64,000 nt of DNA, taken from NCBI RefSeq assembly GCF_035046505.1, contig NC_089822.1, forward strand, positions 103,424,659-103,488,658, read 5' to 3'. A program made the translations under genes and the position numbers. The notes below the pieces were generated by a model. The model did not search any database. It was given only the letters and a program-made list of their open reading frames with translations, and was not told the DNA's origin. This stretch comes from Tiliqua scincoides (Eukaryota > Chordata > Lepidosauria > Squamata > Scincidae). Positions 47,165-58,277 of this stretch are shown piece by piece. Every line of letters begins with the position of its first letter. The stretch's first letter is position 1.

Positions 47165-48242
47165 AGAAGGCATCTATCTCTGGACCAGACGGAAAGCTCT
47201 TCAACCTCTCCAGACTGAGAGCAAAGTCCAAAGTCCAGCTGAAATGTCTGCGTGACTTCCTCTTTGCCGACGATGCAGCTGTCACTGCCCACTCTGCCAA
47301 AGATCTCCAGCAGCTCATGGATCGTTTTAGCAAGGCCTGCCAAGATTTTGGACTGACGATCAGCTTAAAGAAAACACAGGTCATGGTTCAGGATGTGGAC
47401 TCACCTCCCTGCATTACAATCTCTGCGCATGAACTGGAGGTTGTCCATGACTTTGTGTACCTTGGCTCAACGATCTCCGACACTCTTTTTCTTGATACCG
47501 AGCTAAACAAATACGTCGGTAAAGCAGCTACCACGTTTTCCAGACTCACAAAGAGAGTCTGGTCCAACAAGAAGCTGACGGAACATACCAAGATACAGGT
47601 CTACAGAGCTTGCGTCCTGAGTACACTTCTGTACTGCAGCGAGTCATGGACTCTCCGCTCACAACAGGAGAGGAAACTGAATGCTTTCCACATGCGCTGC
47701 CTCTGAAGCATTCTTTGCATCACCTGGCAGGACAAAGTTCCTAACAACACAGTCCTGGAACGTGCTAGAATCCCTAGCATGTATGCATTGCTGAAACAGA
47801 GACACCTGCGTTGGCTCGGTCATGTCGTGAGAATGGATGATGGGCGGATCCCAAAGGATCTCCTCTATGGAGAACTCGTGCAAGGAAAGCGCCCTACAGA
47901 TAGACCACAGCTGCGATACAAGGACATCTGCAAGAGGGATCTGAAGGCCTTAGGAGTGGACCTCAACAGGTGGGAAACCCTGGCCTCTGAGCAGCCCGCT
48001 TGGAGGCAGACTGTGCAGCATGGCCTTTCCCAGTTTGAAGAGACACTTGGCCAACAGTCTGAGGCAAAGAGACAAAGAAGGAAGGCCCATAGCCAGGGAA
48101 ACAGACCAGGGACAGACTGCACTTGCTCCCAGTGTGGAAGGGATTGTCACTCCCGAATTGGCCTTTTCAGCCACACTAGATGCTGTGCCAGAACCACCTT
48201 TCAGAGCGTGATACCATAGTCTTTTGAGACTGAAGGTTGCCA
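47165..48242 (+). mobile_element. non-LTR LINE 3' half (RTE/Vingi-like) with C-terminal zinc finger
   Basis: One frame from 47165 to the TAG at 48217-48219, broken only by a TGA at 47704-47706 (probably a decayed CGA Arg). Reads FLFADDAAVTAHSAKDLQQL (the YxDD-type catalytic box, here FADD), FGLTISLKKTQVM, FVYLGSTIS, VYRACVLSTLLYCSESW, RHLRWLGHVVRMDDGRIPKD and a final CxxC-x12-H-x3-C finger (CSQCGRDC...FSHTRCC). The 3' UTR is only about 23 bases before (TA)n, and its tail is shared with the 5S SINEs. Clade uncertain. Confidence 0.85.
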
Positions 48243-50314
48243 ATATATATATGAACTGTCTTGAATTGTGCACCAAGAGAATCTAAAATATTTGATGCCT
48301 TTGCTCACCCTCTCCTGTTTTGGGATTGTGCCTGGTATTGTCCACTGGGGTTAATTATTCTGGGCTCTTGTCCCATCAGGCTTTGAGTCCCTCAACCCCT
48401 CCAGCCTCCAGTTCAGCACATTGCCTTCACTGATGCAGCAAACAGCAGATACAAGGAGAAGAATCCCGCTTAGCTGTATTATCCTTTTCCTTAATAATTT
48501 CTGAGCAGATCCCTCCATCTGCCTCATTTTTAACTTGCCTCTTCAGCCTGATTTTCTCTGTCTTTTGCAGCCCTGGTCAGTTGCAAAGTACAATTTCTGG
48601 TGTCTCTGCTCGATCAGTTCCAAGTCAAGATCAGTTGATTCCTCCTGCATTCATTTGCTTTTATAGCTTTCCTCCCACATCTCAATAAACTGACATTATT
48701 TATTTTTTTTACTTCTACCTCTTCTTTTGCTAACATTCTAAGTGCTGATACACGTTAAGGGTACTCCACAAGCTGATGTTCAAAGATCTCTTCTGTGTGT
48801 GCTTTGCCATACATGTACCTTCTCTGGAGAGCATTCTTAGGAACTCATGTGCTCCATACCTGACTTCTAGGTGATGTCAACTGTTCTGTAGTGCTTGACC
48901 ATCTATGGCAAGTGTTACATGGTTTCTGCCAGCCCCCAATGAGTGACTGAACAATAAAGTTGGCCATGCTTCTTTTTGATGGCCCTTGAGATCCTTCCAT
49001 GTCAGTATTGCCAATGGCCCAGCAAAGGCAGGCAAGCATTCCACTGAGCGCCCTTGGAGCTGATAATGTCCTTAATAGCTGCCGTAGTAGCCTTGCTGCC
49101 CACTTGATGCTCTCACATACCCAGCTTTTTCTTCTGTAATCAAGGCTGGGTTCCTGCCAGTTAGCGTTGCAACGGACCTGACTTTGAAATCAGATGCCTG
49201 AGAGTGGTTGACACCTGTGGTGCTTTGGCTCTTGGGAAAATTTGTTAACCTTTGAGGAAAGTCTGAGAGAGGGGGACCACTTTCAAGTTTTACACGATGG
49301 TGCAGTTCCCTTTGGTTCTCCGAAAAAGTATTAGCAAAGGTCAGATTAACAAGTCAACACTGAAACTGGAGATGAGCAGGATTCCTCCCACTGAGGCTGA
49401 AAAGAAAAGAAGGAGGGAGGGGACTGGGTGTGGGGATGAAAAGCCCGCAACACAACCTGGCTCTGATCCTTTCTCCCTGGTCGGGCCTGGGGCATACTTG
49501 ATAAGGTGAAGGGAAATTGTAAAATTAGACCTGGCAACCTTCACAGAGAGGCCCAGCGCAAGCCCCTTGGCCTGAGGGAAGCTGAGAAAGTTGAGGAATT
49601 GTGGGGGAAAAGAGTCTTGGCAGCCTCACTTCCTGTGGTGGCATCCAAGGCTAATTAGTTTTCAGTGTTCTGTGTGTGTTTGAATGGAAACGAGCCAGCA
49701 CTGAGAGGCACTAGATGAGGAAATCAAAACCACATGGGCTGCGAAAGAAGAAAAGGGGGTGGGGTGGGGGAACCCAGCCTGTCTTTTTTAGCTACATTTT
49801 CTTTCTTCAGGAGGAAGGGCTCATCGTTCCTTTTCATGCGCACTAAATCACCCCCGCTCCCCTGTCTATCACATCTCACATCTGCCTCAGAACTCATTAA
49901 ACATCAAAAGGTGGCTCTATCAGTTCTGCTTAGTTAGAAGTCTGAGTTACTCGAAGTCTAACCAGAGAAGATTTTGTATGTTTTTAATAATAGCTTAAGG
50001 AACTTCTTAGCACTCTGTAAATTACTTAATGCCACAAAACCTTCCTGTGGACCGGCAAATGTTTTACAGAAAGGACAAATGCTGCCTTAACATGCCTGTG
50101 GTGAGTCCACCGCCATAGACGGAGTACTTCAAATTGAGCTTTAATTCACACTGTGTTTCCAGATACAGTATTCTATGTGCATGTGTGTTCCTTTTCAGAA
50201 TCTCAGAAGTTGGCTGATTTCCATGCCTAACTGTTATCCATACTTATGATCATTCCAAATTTAATTGTCCATGGCAAAACAAGAATATGACACGAGAGCC
50301 ATGATGGTCTAGTA
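48243..50314. other. intergenic, nothing recognised
   Basis: No exon-like frame with splice sites and no bounded repeat. GAACTGTCTTG at 48252-48262 is the downstream copy of the LINE's target duplication. Confidence 0.4.
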
Positions 50315-50624
50315 CAGTGTTTCCAAAACTGTAAGCTGTGACCATGGAAACCAGCCAGGGGAGCCATGGAATTCTTGTGAAAATCCTGCCGCACATGCCC
50401 GATCTCGTCAGATCTCGGAAGCTAAGCAGGGTCGGGCCTGGTTAGTACTTGGATGGGAGACCGCCTGGGAATACCGGGTGCTGTAGGCTTATACCAGAGT
50501 CTTTCGAGACTGAAGGTTGCCAACCATATAATTTACAGTATAGGATTGGAGACCTAATAGGGAGCCACAGCCAATGGCCCAGTATGTCGAGGGAGCCGCC
50601 AGTCAAAAAATTTGGGAACTACTG
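50315..50624. mobile_element. hAT MITE (CAGTGTTTCCAAAACTG) holding a nested 5S SINE
   Basis: Ends CAGTGTTTCCAAAACTG and TTTGGGAACTACTG; the internal text GGGAGCCA appears on both sides of the SINE at 50385-50526. Target duplication unclear because a Sauria SINE abuts the right end. Confidence 0.65.
50385..50526 (+). mobile_element. 5S rRNA-headed SINE, copy 4 (nested)
   Basis: Best-preserved head: GCCCGATCTCGTCAGATCTC, AAGCTAAGCAGGGTCGGGCC, TTGGATGGGAGACCGCCTGG, ACCGGGTGCTGTAGGCTT. Tail AGTCTTTCGAGACT then GAAGGTTGCCAACCAT. Lacks the GCAACTGTTACC leader of copies 1-3. Confidence 0.92.
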
Positions 50625-50834
50625 GTGTAGCGGTTTGGGAGTTGAATTTAGACCTGGAAGATCCAGGTTCAAATCCCCCTACAGTCATGAAGCTTCCTGG
50701 GTCGTCTTGGGCCAGCCATTATCTCTCAGCCTTGCCTACCTCACAAGCTTGTTGTGAGGACAAAAGGAACCATGCACACCACCCTGAGCTCCTTGGAGGA
50801 AGGGAGGTATAAAAATGTGAAAAATAGAAATAAA
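50625..50834 (+). mobile_element. Sauria-type tRNA SINE
   Basis: GTGTAGCGGTTTGGGAGTTG (A box region), GGTTCAAATCC (B box), CTTGTTGTGAGGACAAAAGG, CACCCTGAGCTCCTTGGAGG, GGTATAAAAATGTGAAAAAT end. Close to the 23-kb copy. Confidence 0.88.
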
Positions 50835-50869
50835 TTCCTTGTATGTTACCTCTCCCCACACCTCTAAAG

Positions 50870-51177
50870 CAGTGCTTTTCAACATTTTTCCCCACAAGTG
50901 CCACCACTGCCAGTAGAGACAGCAGCTGTATGCAGGAGTGGGAGGCTTGCCCCACACTCAGGGCTTTGCTCTGTAATTTCCTCCCCCCAACCGTGCCTCT
51001 TTTGAAGGGCCAGGCAACTGCATAGCCATACCTTGCCCACTGGTGTTCCACTCTCCCAGCCAGCTCCATTTCCAATGGAATCGGGCCAGATGCAAGAGTA
51101 TTGCATAATAATCACCACAGAAGTGTGGCAATGTACCACCTTCCACACTGTGAAGTACCACTAGTTGACAAGCACTG
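50870..51177. mobile_element. hAT MITE (CAGTGCTTTTCAACATT), 308 bp
   Basis: Termini CAGTGCTTTTCAACATTT and TAGTTGACAAGCACTG; flanks CTCTAAAG / TTCTAAAG agree at 7 of 8 bases. Confidence 0.85.
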
Positions 51178-51296
51178 TTCTAAAGGTTTATAAGTGATCT
51201 GCTGATAATAAGAATCCTTGTGACCACAATGCACTTCTCTGCTATCCCAATTTATTCTACATTTTAAAACTATATGTATGCAACATCTTTTACTAC

Positions 51297-51512
51297 CAGT
51301 GATGTTCAGCCAGTGTGTCGTGGCCCACTGTTGGGTTGCAAACGGTCTGCAGGTGTGCTGTGGGAGTTTGGGGGAAGGTCATTTATTAGTAGGGCCACTG
51401 GGGATGTGAGCTTCCGAATGTGGTGTGCCTTGTCAATTGCCCAGAAACGGATGGTGTGCCTTGATAAGCACTTTATCAGTGTGCATGAGATGAAAAAGGT
51501 TGAAAATTGCTG
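51297..51512. mobile_element. hAT MITE, 216 bp, family of 8306 and 46297
   Basis: CAGTGATGTTCAGCCAGTG ... AAAAAGGTTGAAAATTGCTG, interior TGTGGTGTGCCTTGTCAATT. No clear target duplication. Confidence 0.75.
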
Positions 51513-52398
51513 GGATAAACTAAGGCTGAAACTACCATATATGTGACATGTAGTTGCAAACATATTTCAATATATATGATATTTTTTTTAAACCAAAACC
51601 AGTCACAGGAGGTTACAAATTTGACTAGAGAGTTGGGAGGGTTGCTTAACCCAGCCATTTTCCTACTCAGATTTGCTCCCCTCCAATCCAGTTTTCTTGC
51701 GCAGAAGAAAAGTTATGAATACTCACCCACCCCCTCCACTGGGAGAAAATCAAACTGGGGAGATTTTGAGTGGAAAATGGCTAGAAGGGAAAGGGTTAAG
51801 CAGCCCTCCACATCACTAATCCTTGGTTCAAGTCCAGCCTCCTGCAGCTGCTTTTGGTTAAAGTAGGGGATGAGACATACATACGACTGTGTGTCACGTG
51901 TAATCACAGCCAAAGCAAGCCCACGAATGTAATTTATATAATATAATGAAACACGTTGCATGAGGCAAAAGAGTCCTAGAGGTGTGAAATGTCATTAAGA
52001 CATATTGAATATAGACCAGATGCAATTTTTCTAAAGTTAATCATTCACACCATTCACCATGAATGTACAAAGGCTGTTCAGTGCCTCTTCTCCACTAAGG
52101 ACTGCTTCCACAATTAAATCCTGGCTTTCCAAACCACAATTGTTCCTAACAGAGTCACAAGGATGAAATCATGATTTGCACTGACAGCCATGTGCACTCA
52201 CTATGGCAGGCCAGGGGAGGGGGTTGTGAATTCAAGCTGAGGGTCTCTACTGCAGAGCCTTACCCTTTTGCAAAACACACACAGTGCAGGGCCAATCTCT
52301 TACTCATTTCTCCCCACAGGATTGACAATTGTCATGTTCTTTGATAGTTCCATCATTTAGGGGTGACTGGGCTGGTTGCCAGATCATCTCTGTGTGCG

Positions 52399-52418
52399 CT
52401 CTCTCTCTCTCTCTCTCT
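52399..52418. repeat. (CT)n microsatellite
   Basis: Ten CT units. Confidence 0.95.
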
Positions 52419-52487
52419 GTGGGCATGTGTGGGTGTTCAAATGGTACCAACCAGTTTCTTCTGCTCTTTTTTTTCCCCTTATTTTTT

Positions 52488-52650
52488 TTTCCACATTTGT
52501 ATACTGCCTTTCTCCAAGTTGCTCAGGGTGGTGTACATAGTTCCTCCCCTTCTTTTGTCCTCACAACAACCCTGTGAGGTAGGTGAGGCTGAGTGATAGT
52601 GACTGGCTCAAGGTCACAGGATTTTAGACCTTTCCAGATCTAAGCTCACC
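52488..52650 (-). mobile_element. Sauria-type tRNA SINE, 5'-eroded
   Basis: Minus strand: GACCTTGAGCCAGTCACTAT, CCTCACAGGGTTGTTGTGAG, CACCACCCTGAGCAACTTGG, AAGGCAGTATACAAATGTGG. Head with B box poorly kept. Confidence 0.75.
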
Positions 52651-53061
52651 ATCTGGCCCTATTTGTTTATTTCATTCTTTGCTTTGCATGTTTATGGGCT
52701 GGGCTACATTCCACTCTGCACATGCAGAATTTGAGAGAACTGAAGGCTGATGTCCTTGCAGCGGAGCATTTGTTGTGCAAGCCCCCACTGCATGCCCTCT
52801 TCACTTACCACAATTTGTCGAGCAGCAGCAGCTCTGGCCAGACAAGTACCAACACAGATCCTGGATCAGATCCTAATTGAAATCCAGAACAGGTAGGAGT
52901 ATCCAGCTACAAAACTGATTCACCTCTGCTTACTAAAACTGGTGTGACTGTTTTGTGTATCTAGCCTATTGCTCAGCTGTTTCCTTTGCCTCAAGAGATG
53001 CTGTTTCCTTGCCTTGCATCTCTTAGGAGGTAGAGAAAATAGGCATGCCATTGGCCTAGAA

Positions 53062-53524
53062 CAGGGGTGTCCAAAGTTTTCAGCAGGAGGGCCACATCGT
53101 CTCTCTGACACTGTGTTGGGGGCCGCGGAAAAAAAACTAATTTACATTTAAAATTTGAATAAATTTACATAAGTTTACATAAATGAATATATTAAAGATG
53201 GAACTTATGTGAATGAATGAAGGTCTTGCAATAGCTCAAGGCCTATAAAAGGCCTTGCACAAAGCAAGGCTGACCTTTCCTTTGCTGCCTCTATTGCATC
53301 ACAGACATGAAACAGCAAGCAGTGGAGGGAGCCCTCATCCCACAGCTCACAAGAGAGGTCAAACAGTTGCCCTCACGCTGAGAGCGGTTGCGTCGGGCCA
53401 GTGTGGGCTCCAACAAATCTCCAGAGGGCCAGAGGCTCATTGGAGACTGGGGGCTCCCGGAGGGCCACATTGAGAGGCCTCGAGGGCCGCAAGTGGCCCC
53501 AGGGCCGGGGTTTGGGCACCTCTG
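53062..53524. mobile_element. hAT MITE (CAGGGGTG family), 463 bp
   Basis: Termini CAGGGGTGTCCAAAG and GTTTGGGCACCTCTG, perfect 8-bp target duplication GCCTAGAA (53054-53061, 53525-53532). Same family as 1362 and 62094. Confidence 0.92.
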
Positions 53525-53736
53525 GCCTAGAAGGACTGGAAAAGGGAGCATGGCATGGCAGCCTTTGGTGTGGAAGGCAAGAGGAGGATGCTAGCTTGGC
53601 CCAGGCAGTGGCTGGGGTTTGTGGCTATGCCTTGGCCAGCAGGAGCCACCCAGCCCAGTTTCTCAGCTAGACACTGAGCATCGGCAGTTAGTTTTAGAAC
53701 TGCACATTCCAGTGGATGCTGGAAATGAGAGGAATG

Positions 53737-53766
53737 TGGGGAGGGAGGGAGGGAGGGAGGGAGAGA
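53737..53766. repeat. (GGGA)n microsatellite
   Basis: Seven or so GGGA units. Confidence 0.9.
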
Positions 53767-53841
53767 GAAAAGGCCTGGGGTCCCAAGGTGCAGTCTGAGG
53801 GCACACGGTTCAGCCTGTAACTAAGCAGACCAGTGCCTAAT

Positions 53842-54174
53842 CAGCGACTTTCAACATTTTTCTTCTCATGAGACACTGATCTCTATGGCCTTCTCTATGG
53901 TCTTCGCCTCCTGTGATGTCACTTCCGGTTTCCAGGAGACTCTTCTGGGTTTTGCAGCTCTGTTTTTAAGCCTGTAGTAATGAATCATCTGTCCCTCCTC
54001 CTCCTCTGGCTCTGTAGTTAATTTGTTACAAAAGACAGTTGCCCTAGAAACAGAGCTGCAAAACCCAGAAGAGTTTTTCAACAATTTTCAATTGCTGTGC
54101 TCCAAACTCCCACGGCACACCTGCAGACTTCTCACAGCACATCAGTGTGTCATGACACGGGGTTAAAAATCACA
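53842..54174. mobile_element. hAT MITE with internal inverted repeat
   Basis: Left CAGCGACTTTCAACATTTTT, right GGGGTTAAAAATCACAG. Inside, CTCTTCTGGGTTTTGCAGCT (53940) is inverted at 54050-54075 (AGCTGCAAAACCCAGAAGAG). Flanks TGCCTAAT and GCCTAGAT only loosely agree. Confidence 0.6.
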
Positions 54175-54342
54175 GGCCTAGATGGTTGACTGCCTGTTGG
54201 CCCCATGAGTGCCACCTCAAGTTCTCTGATGAAGGAAAGATAGAATGTCAGTGGAAAAGAAATGTAAAGGGAGGGGGCAAGATTTAGAAGGAAGAAAATG
54301 GAGAATGTAGAGATGGGTGAAGAAAGTGAGGGAAGAATTTAG

Positions 54343-54434
54343 GACACAATCCTAACCAGATCTACTCAGAAGTAAGTCCTATTTTGTTCAATGGGGCTTA
54401 CCCTCAGGAGAGTGTGGTTAGGATCGCAGCCTTA
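54343..54434. mobile_element. short fold-back MITE
   Basis: GACACAATCCTAACCAGATC...GTGTGGTTAGGATCGCAGCC around CCTATTTTGTTCAATGGGG. Both halves well kept. Confidence 0.75.
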
Positions 54435-54857
54435 GAAAGAAAGAGAAAATGATTTAAAGAAAGTAGGGAAAGGAAGGAAGTATACAAGTGTTGTTGGAAC
54501 AGGTGCAGGAGTGGAATGTGTGGTGGACCTGGCCCACCTAGTGGTTATCTTGGGGCCTCAGTATTTAACCTTTTACTTAGGTTAGCAGCAAACAAATAGT
54601 TAAACTAAATTTCAGCATATTTTTTAATCTTGTGTCACATTTATTTCTATATTATAGGGATAGATTTGCACACACACACTCATTAAATAGACTACCACAG
54701 GCTCAGATATTTTGTTGTATGAAGTTGGCTCACATCATTCAGTGATTTGCTAATCTAAGCGTGGCTAGTGAATTTTCTGCCATCGATTCACAAACAGTCC
54801 TACGTCTGTGTTGTGTGCTTTTAATTCTTGTTTTGTACTTTTCATAATCTGGAGTCT

Positions 54858-55172
54858 CAGAGCCCAATCCTATCCAACTTTTCAGTGCTGATGCAGCCAT
54901 GACAACGGAGCATCTGCTGCATCCTGCAGTTGGGGGAGCAGCCATGGAGACTTCCTCAAGGTAAGGGAATGTTTGTTCCATTACCTCAGATGTGCATTGA
55001 GGCTGCATCAGTACTGGAAAGTTGGATAGGATTGGGCCCTCAAAAGTGTTGGGTTGACCTGCACTGGATTGATGTGATGTGTGGAAAGCTTGATGGCAAC
55101 AGGCTGCTAAGCAGACACTACCGCCTTATTGCTTGCTCTGGGTTCTGTAGCATCATTTGCTATGAAATAGTG
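54858..55172. mobile_element. mid-class MITE plus shared flank, composite repeat copy 1
   Basis: MITE core 54858-55038 starts AGCCCAATCCTATCCAAC and ends GTTGGATAGGATTGGGCC; centre AAGGTAAGGGAATG / CATTACCT. The next 135 bp (TGTTGGGTTGACCTGCACTG ... ATTTGCTATGAAAT) also follow the MITE at 60297, so the repeat unit is larger than the MITE. Confidence 0.7.
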
Positions 55173-55518
55173 CAACTTCTGTGAACACTTAAGATTGTGA
55201 AATATATGTGCATGCTAATCAGTTCTTGTGTCTTACTAAAGTAAATAGTATCTTCCTTTAGCAGCCTATACAGATTTCCAAAAGGTGCAAGAAGGTAGTT
55301 AAGTGGGAGTAAACTTTTCTTTAAGAAAAATTTTCTTTAAAAAAAATACCCAAAACTTTGGGAAACATGGAAAGTTTGTGAAATACTTACTTATCAAAGT
55401 TAAACTCATTTTGTGACTTTAACACATGAAACATATTGTGTATGCTTTGGCACATACATATGTTGCATTTGTTTGGTATATTTATGACATGTAAAAATAG
55501 GCATTGGACTGCATGTCT

Positions 55519-55657
55519 TGCAGTGCAATTCTAATCATGCTTACTCAGAAATAAGACCCTTGAATTCTATGGGATTTAGGCTGCAATTCTATCCATACTT
55601 TCTTGGGAGTAAACTCCATTGTCTATAATGGGACTTCTCTTTGCAGAATTGGGCTCT
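55519..55657. mobile_element. one and a half short fold-back MITEs in tandem
   Basis: GTGCAATTCTAATCATGCTTACTCAGAAATAAG half, then a full GGCTGCAATTCTATCCATAC...AATGGGACTTCTCTTTGCAG unit. Confidence 0.6.
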
Positions 55658-55669
55658 TACTCCCTAGTT

Positions 55670-56015
55670 CAGTGTTTCTCAAACTGTGGTTCCCCATTCA
55701 TTTCAATATTTTATTTTTAATATATTAGACTTGATACTACCATGGTAGTTACAGACCTGTACTTTTAACAAGCTACTATTGTTTTATTGTTTTACTATTG
55801 CTTAACAAGCTACTACTTTTAACAAGCTACTAATATTACTATGTATATTCTTTTAACAATGTTAGTAAATGGGACTTACTCCTGGGTAAGTCTGGGTAGG
55901 ATTGCAGCCTAGGATTGTTAAAAATTTTCCAGTTTGATGATGTCACTTCTGGTGGGTCCTGACAGATTCTCATTCTAAAAAGTGGGTCCTGGTGCTAAAT
56001 GTGTGAGAACCACTG
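55670..56015. mobile_element. hAT MITE (CAGTGTTTCTCAAACTGTGG), 346 bp
   Basis: Termini CAGTGTTTCTCAAACTG and ATGTGTGAGAACCACTG; perfect 8-bp target duplication CCCTAGTT (55662-55669, 56016-56023). Its right half (TTACTCCTGGGTAAGTCTGG, GTCACTTCTGGTGGGTCCTG) is present in both arms of the 20-27 kb inverted repeat. Confidence 0.92.
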
Positions 56016-56670
56016 CCCTAGTTAGTGTACTTGAAGCCTTGCTGTACAATCCTGTGTGTGCTTTTTAGAAGCAAGTCCTGCTGTCTTACTCAACCATGGA
56101 AACTAAGATAGAGTTGGGCTCTGTCCCTGGTGATGTGGAAGTGAAGATTGTGGGGTCTGAGAGTTCCCAGGGCTCAAGTGCTGTCTGGGAATGAGCATCA
56201 TTCTGTGCCAAAATGGGGATGCTGAAGAACCTTAGGACTGCATTGAGCCCCCTATAGCACCCCGATTGTGCATGGGGTGCCTCTTCTGTCACCAGTGCTG
56301 ACAGTTCAGGGGTTGGCCTGGCCAGATGGGCCCTCTGATGGCTGTGGGCTCTCAGTCAGTGCCCAACCTGGCCAACCTTTGATGCACTTCAGTACTCAAG
56401 CAGTCCCCCCCCCCATATGACAGGTACCCCAAAGCAGGGGATCAGACTGAGCCAACAGAGGTGCAACCTTCCCAAGTGCCAAGATCCCACAAACAGATCC
56501 TCCAAGACCATGCAGAAGGATGGCTCGGTGAAGTGCCACGCCTTTACGAGACCGACTGCTCACCAGGGCAGAGCTTGAAGTTCTCTTCTTTCAGTTGCTG
56601 CACTACTGTTTGAATGTGTTTTAGCTGTGGATGCTGTTCATGGATAAGGAATGCCCAGAAGTGTGCTGAA

Positions 56671-56756
56671 GATAGATAGATAGATAGATACTTTATTTAC
56701 GGTCATCCGACCAGCTCGTCACAAACAACAAAACAAAATACACAGAATTAAAACCA
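56671..56756 (-). mobile_element. 86-bp 5'-truncated retroelement tail insertion
   Basis: Flanked by a perfect 14-bp target duplication AGAAGTGTGCTGAA (56657-56670, 56757-56770). Minus strand ends GGATGACCGTAAATAAAGTA then (TCTA)n, a LINE-like 3' end. Family not resolved. Confidence 0.85.
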
Positions 56757-57351
56757 AGAAGTGTGCTGAAAACTCCTGACCCGATTCCTTTCATAGCTCT
56801 GCCGTGCCCTCTTCCCAGGTACAGCTTTTGTCTAATACTGTCAAATATTGTACCTGGAGAGACACTCCCTAGGATTTGGGATGCTAGAAGCCTGGCTAGA
56901 AGGGAGGATCCCTCCCTGGGTATAGCGTTTGCCTTGACTACTGACAAAAGTTGTAGCTGGGTGTGGGGGCAAAGCTACAGAGCCCATCAGGAGTAGAGCT
57001 CACTGGCACACTTCCAAAACTCTATCATAGACCAGTGGCATTGCTAATGACCGTGTAGCCCAGTGCCAAGCTCAAAATGTTGCCCCGGAAGTGACGTCAC
57101 AACTGGAAGTGACGTCACACCCAGACTTTTAAAAAATGAAAATTGGCAGGAACCCACCTCCTCCCCCCAGCAGTTCACCACCCACTTGCTCTGCTTCCTC
57201 CCCTCAGTCAGTGGCATAGCTAAGGAATCTGTCTGCCTACCTGAGCTCCAAGAAGATTTGTAGCCTCCCCACAACAAAATCAAGTTTAACTAAGTCAATA
57301 AATAAAAAGTGTTCCCCTGATTGGAGACACTGTGCTGGGGTGAATAGGGAT

Positions 57352-57895
57352 GGCCCAATCCTGAGCTGCCCAGTGTGCAGGGCTGCAGCAGTGCCAAAAA
57401 TGGCTGCTGCCGCATCTAGCACTCTTCAGGCAGCTGCTGGACTTTCACCCCCTTTCTCCGGGTAAAGCGAGTAGCCCCACAATGGGGCTACTCAATTCTA
57501 CGGCGACCCAAAGATCGACATAGAATCAAGAGCCAACATGTTGGGTGGCCAGTCTGACATTTAGGCTCTGGATCCAGTTGAACAAAGCTCTTCTGGTTCC
57601 ACCTCCCTCCTACCTCGCTCCCTCCCCCTAGAACCCCTCCTCTGTGCCCTCTCCCCACCCTCCCTGGAACACCTCCTCTCTGCCTCCCTCCACGCCTCCA
57701 CCTACCTCTCTGCTGCTTGGTGGTCCATGTGACTGCCAAGCAGCGGAGCTCCTGCCCTTGCCTGGCGCTAGCCCAGATGGGCTAGCACTGGTGGAGCACG
57801 GAGCTAGGGCCTGCAAACGTGGGCTGCAACCTTACGGCACGTTTGCGACAGTGTGCGCCGGCGGTGAGCCAGCGTACCAAGCTCAGGATTGGGCT
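57352..57895. mobile_element. long-class MITE, GGCCCAATCCTGA termini, 544 bp
   Basis: Starts GGCCCAATCCTGAGCTGCC, ends AAGCTCAGGATTGGGCT. Shares ATGGCTGCTGCCGCATC-like, AATGGGGCTACTCA and GTGCGCCGGCGGTGAGCCA text with the copy at 14717. Confidence 0.8.
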
Positions 57896-58277
57896 TTGAG
57901 ACTGAAAGATGCCACCTTGGGAATGTCGCTCTCCTGAGTCAACAGAGAGCACTGGAATCCAGGGGTCTCCTTTAAAACAAACCAATAGTGGCACAGGCTG
58001 TTCTGAGAATTGTGGCAGCCCATTTCCTCTCTAGTGAACCAAGCAGACAAAACAGTAAAAATACAAAACATTTCTTGAAATGTGGAAAAGTTAAAGCACT
58101 GGTAGGGAAATACAAAGGATAAAACCAAGGCAAGGAGAAATAACCAGGAAAGACAAGGGATATGATTGACAAAATGTAACAAGAAGGCTCAAAGACAAAG
58201 GAAAACAAACAAAAACTTTGATACAAATAACTGGAGACTTCCTATACCTTAACGATACAGTTCCAGGCTTCTGATCT

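Noticed and set aside
57893-57915. Another copy of the shared LINE tail (TTTGAGACTGAAAGATGCCA)
   Set aside because: Only about 20 bases match, with no left stem of the hairpin and no SINE or LINE body in front; treated as chance.
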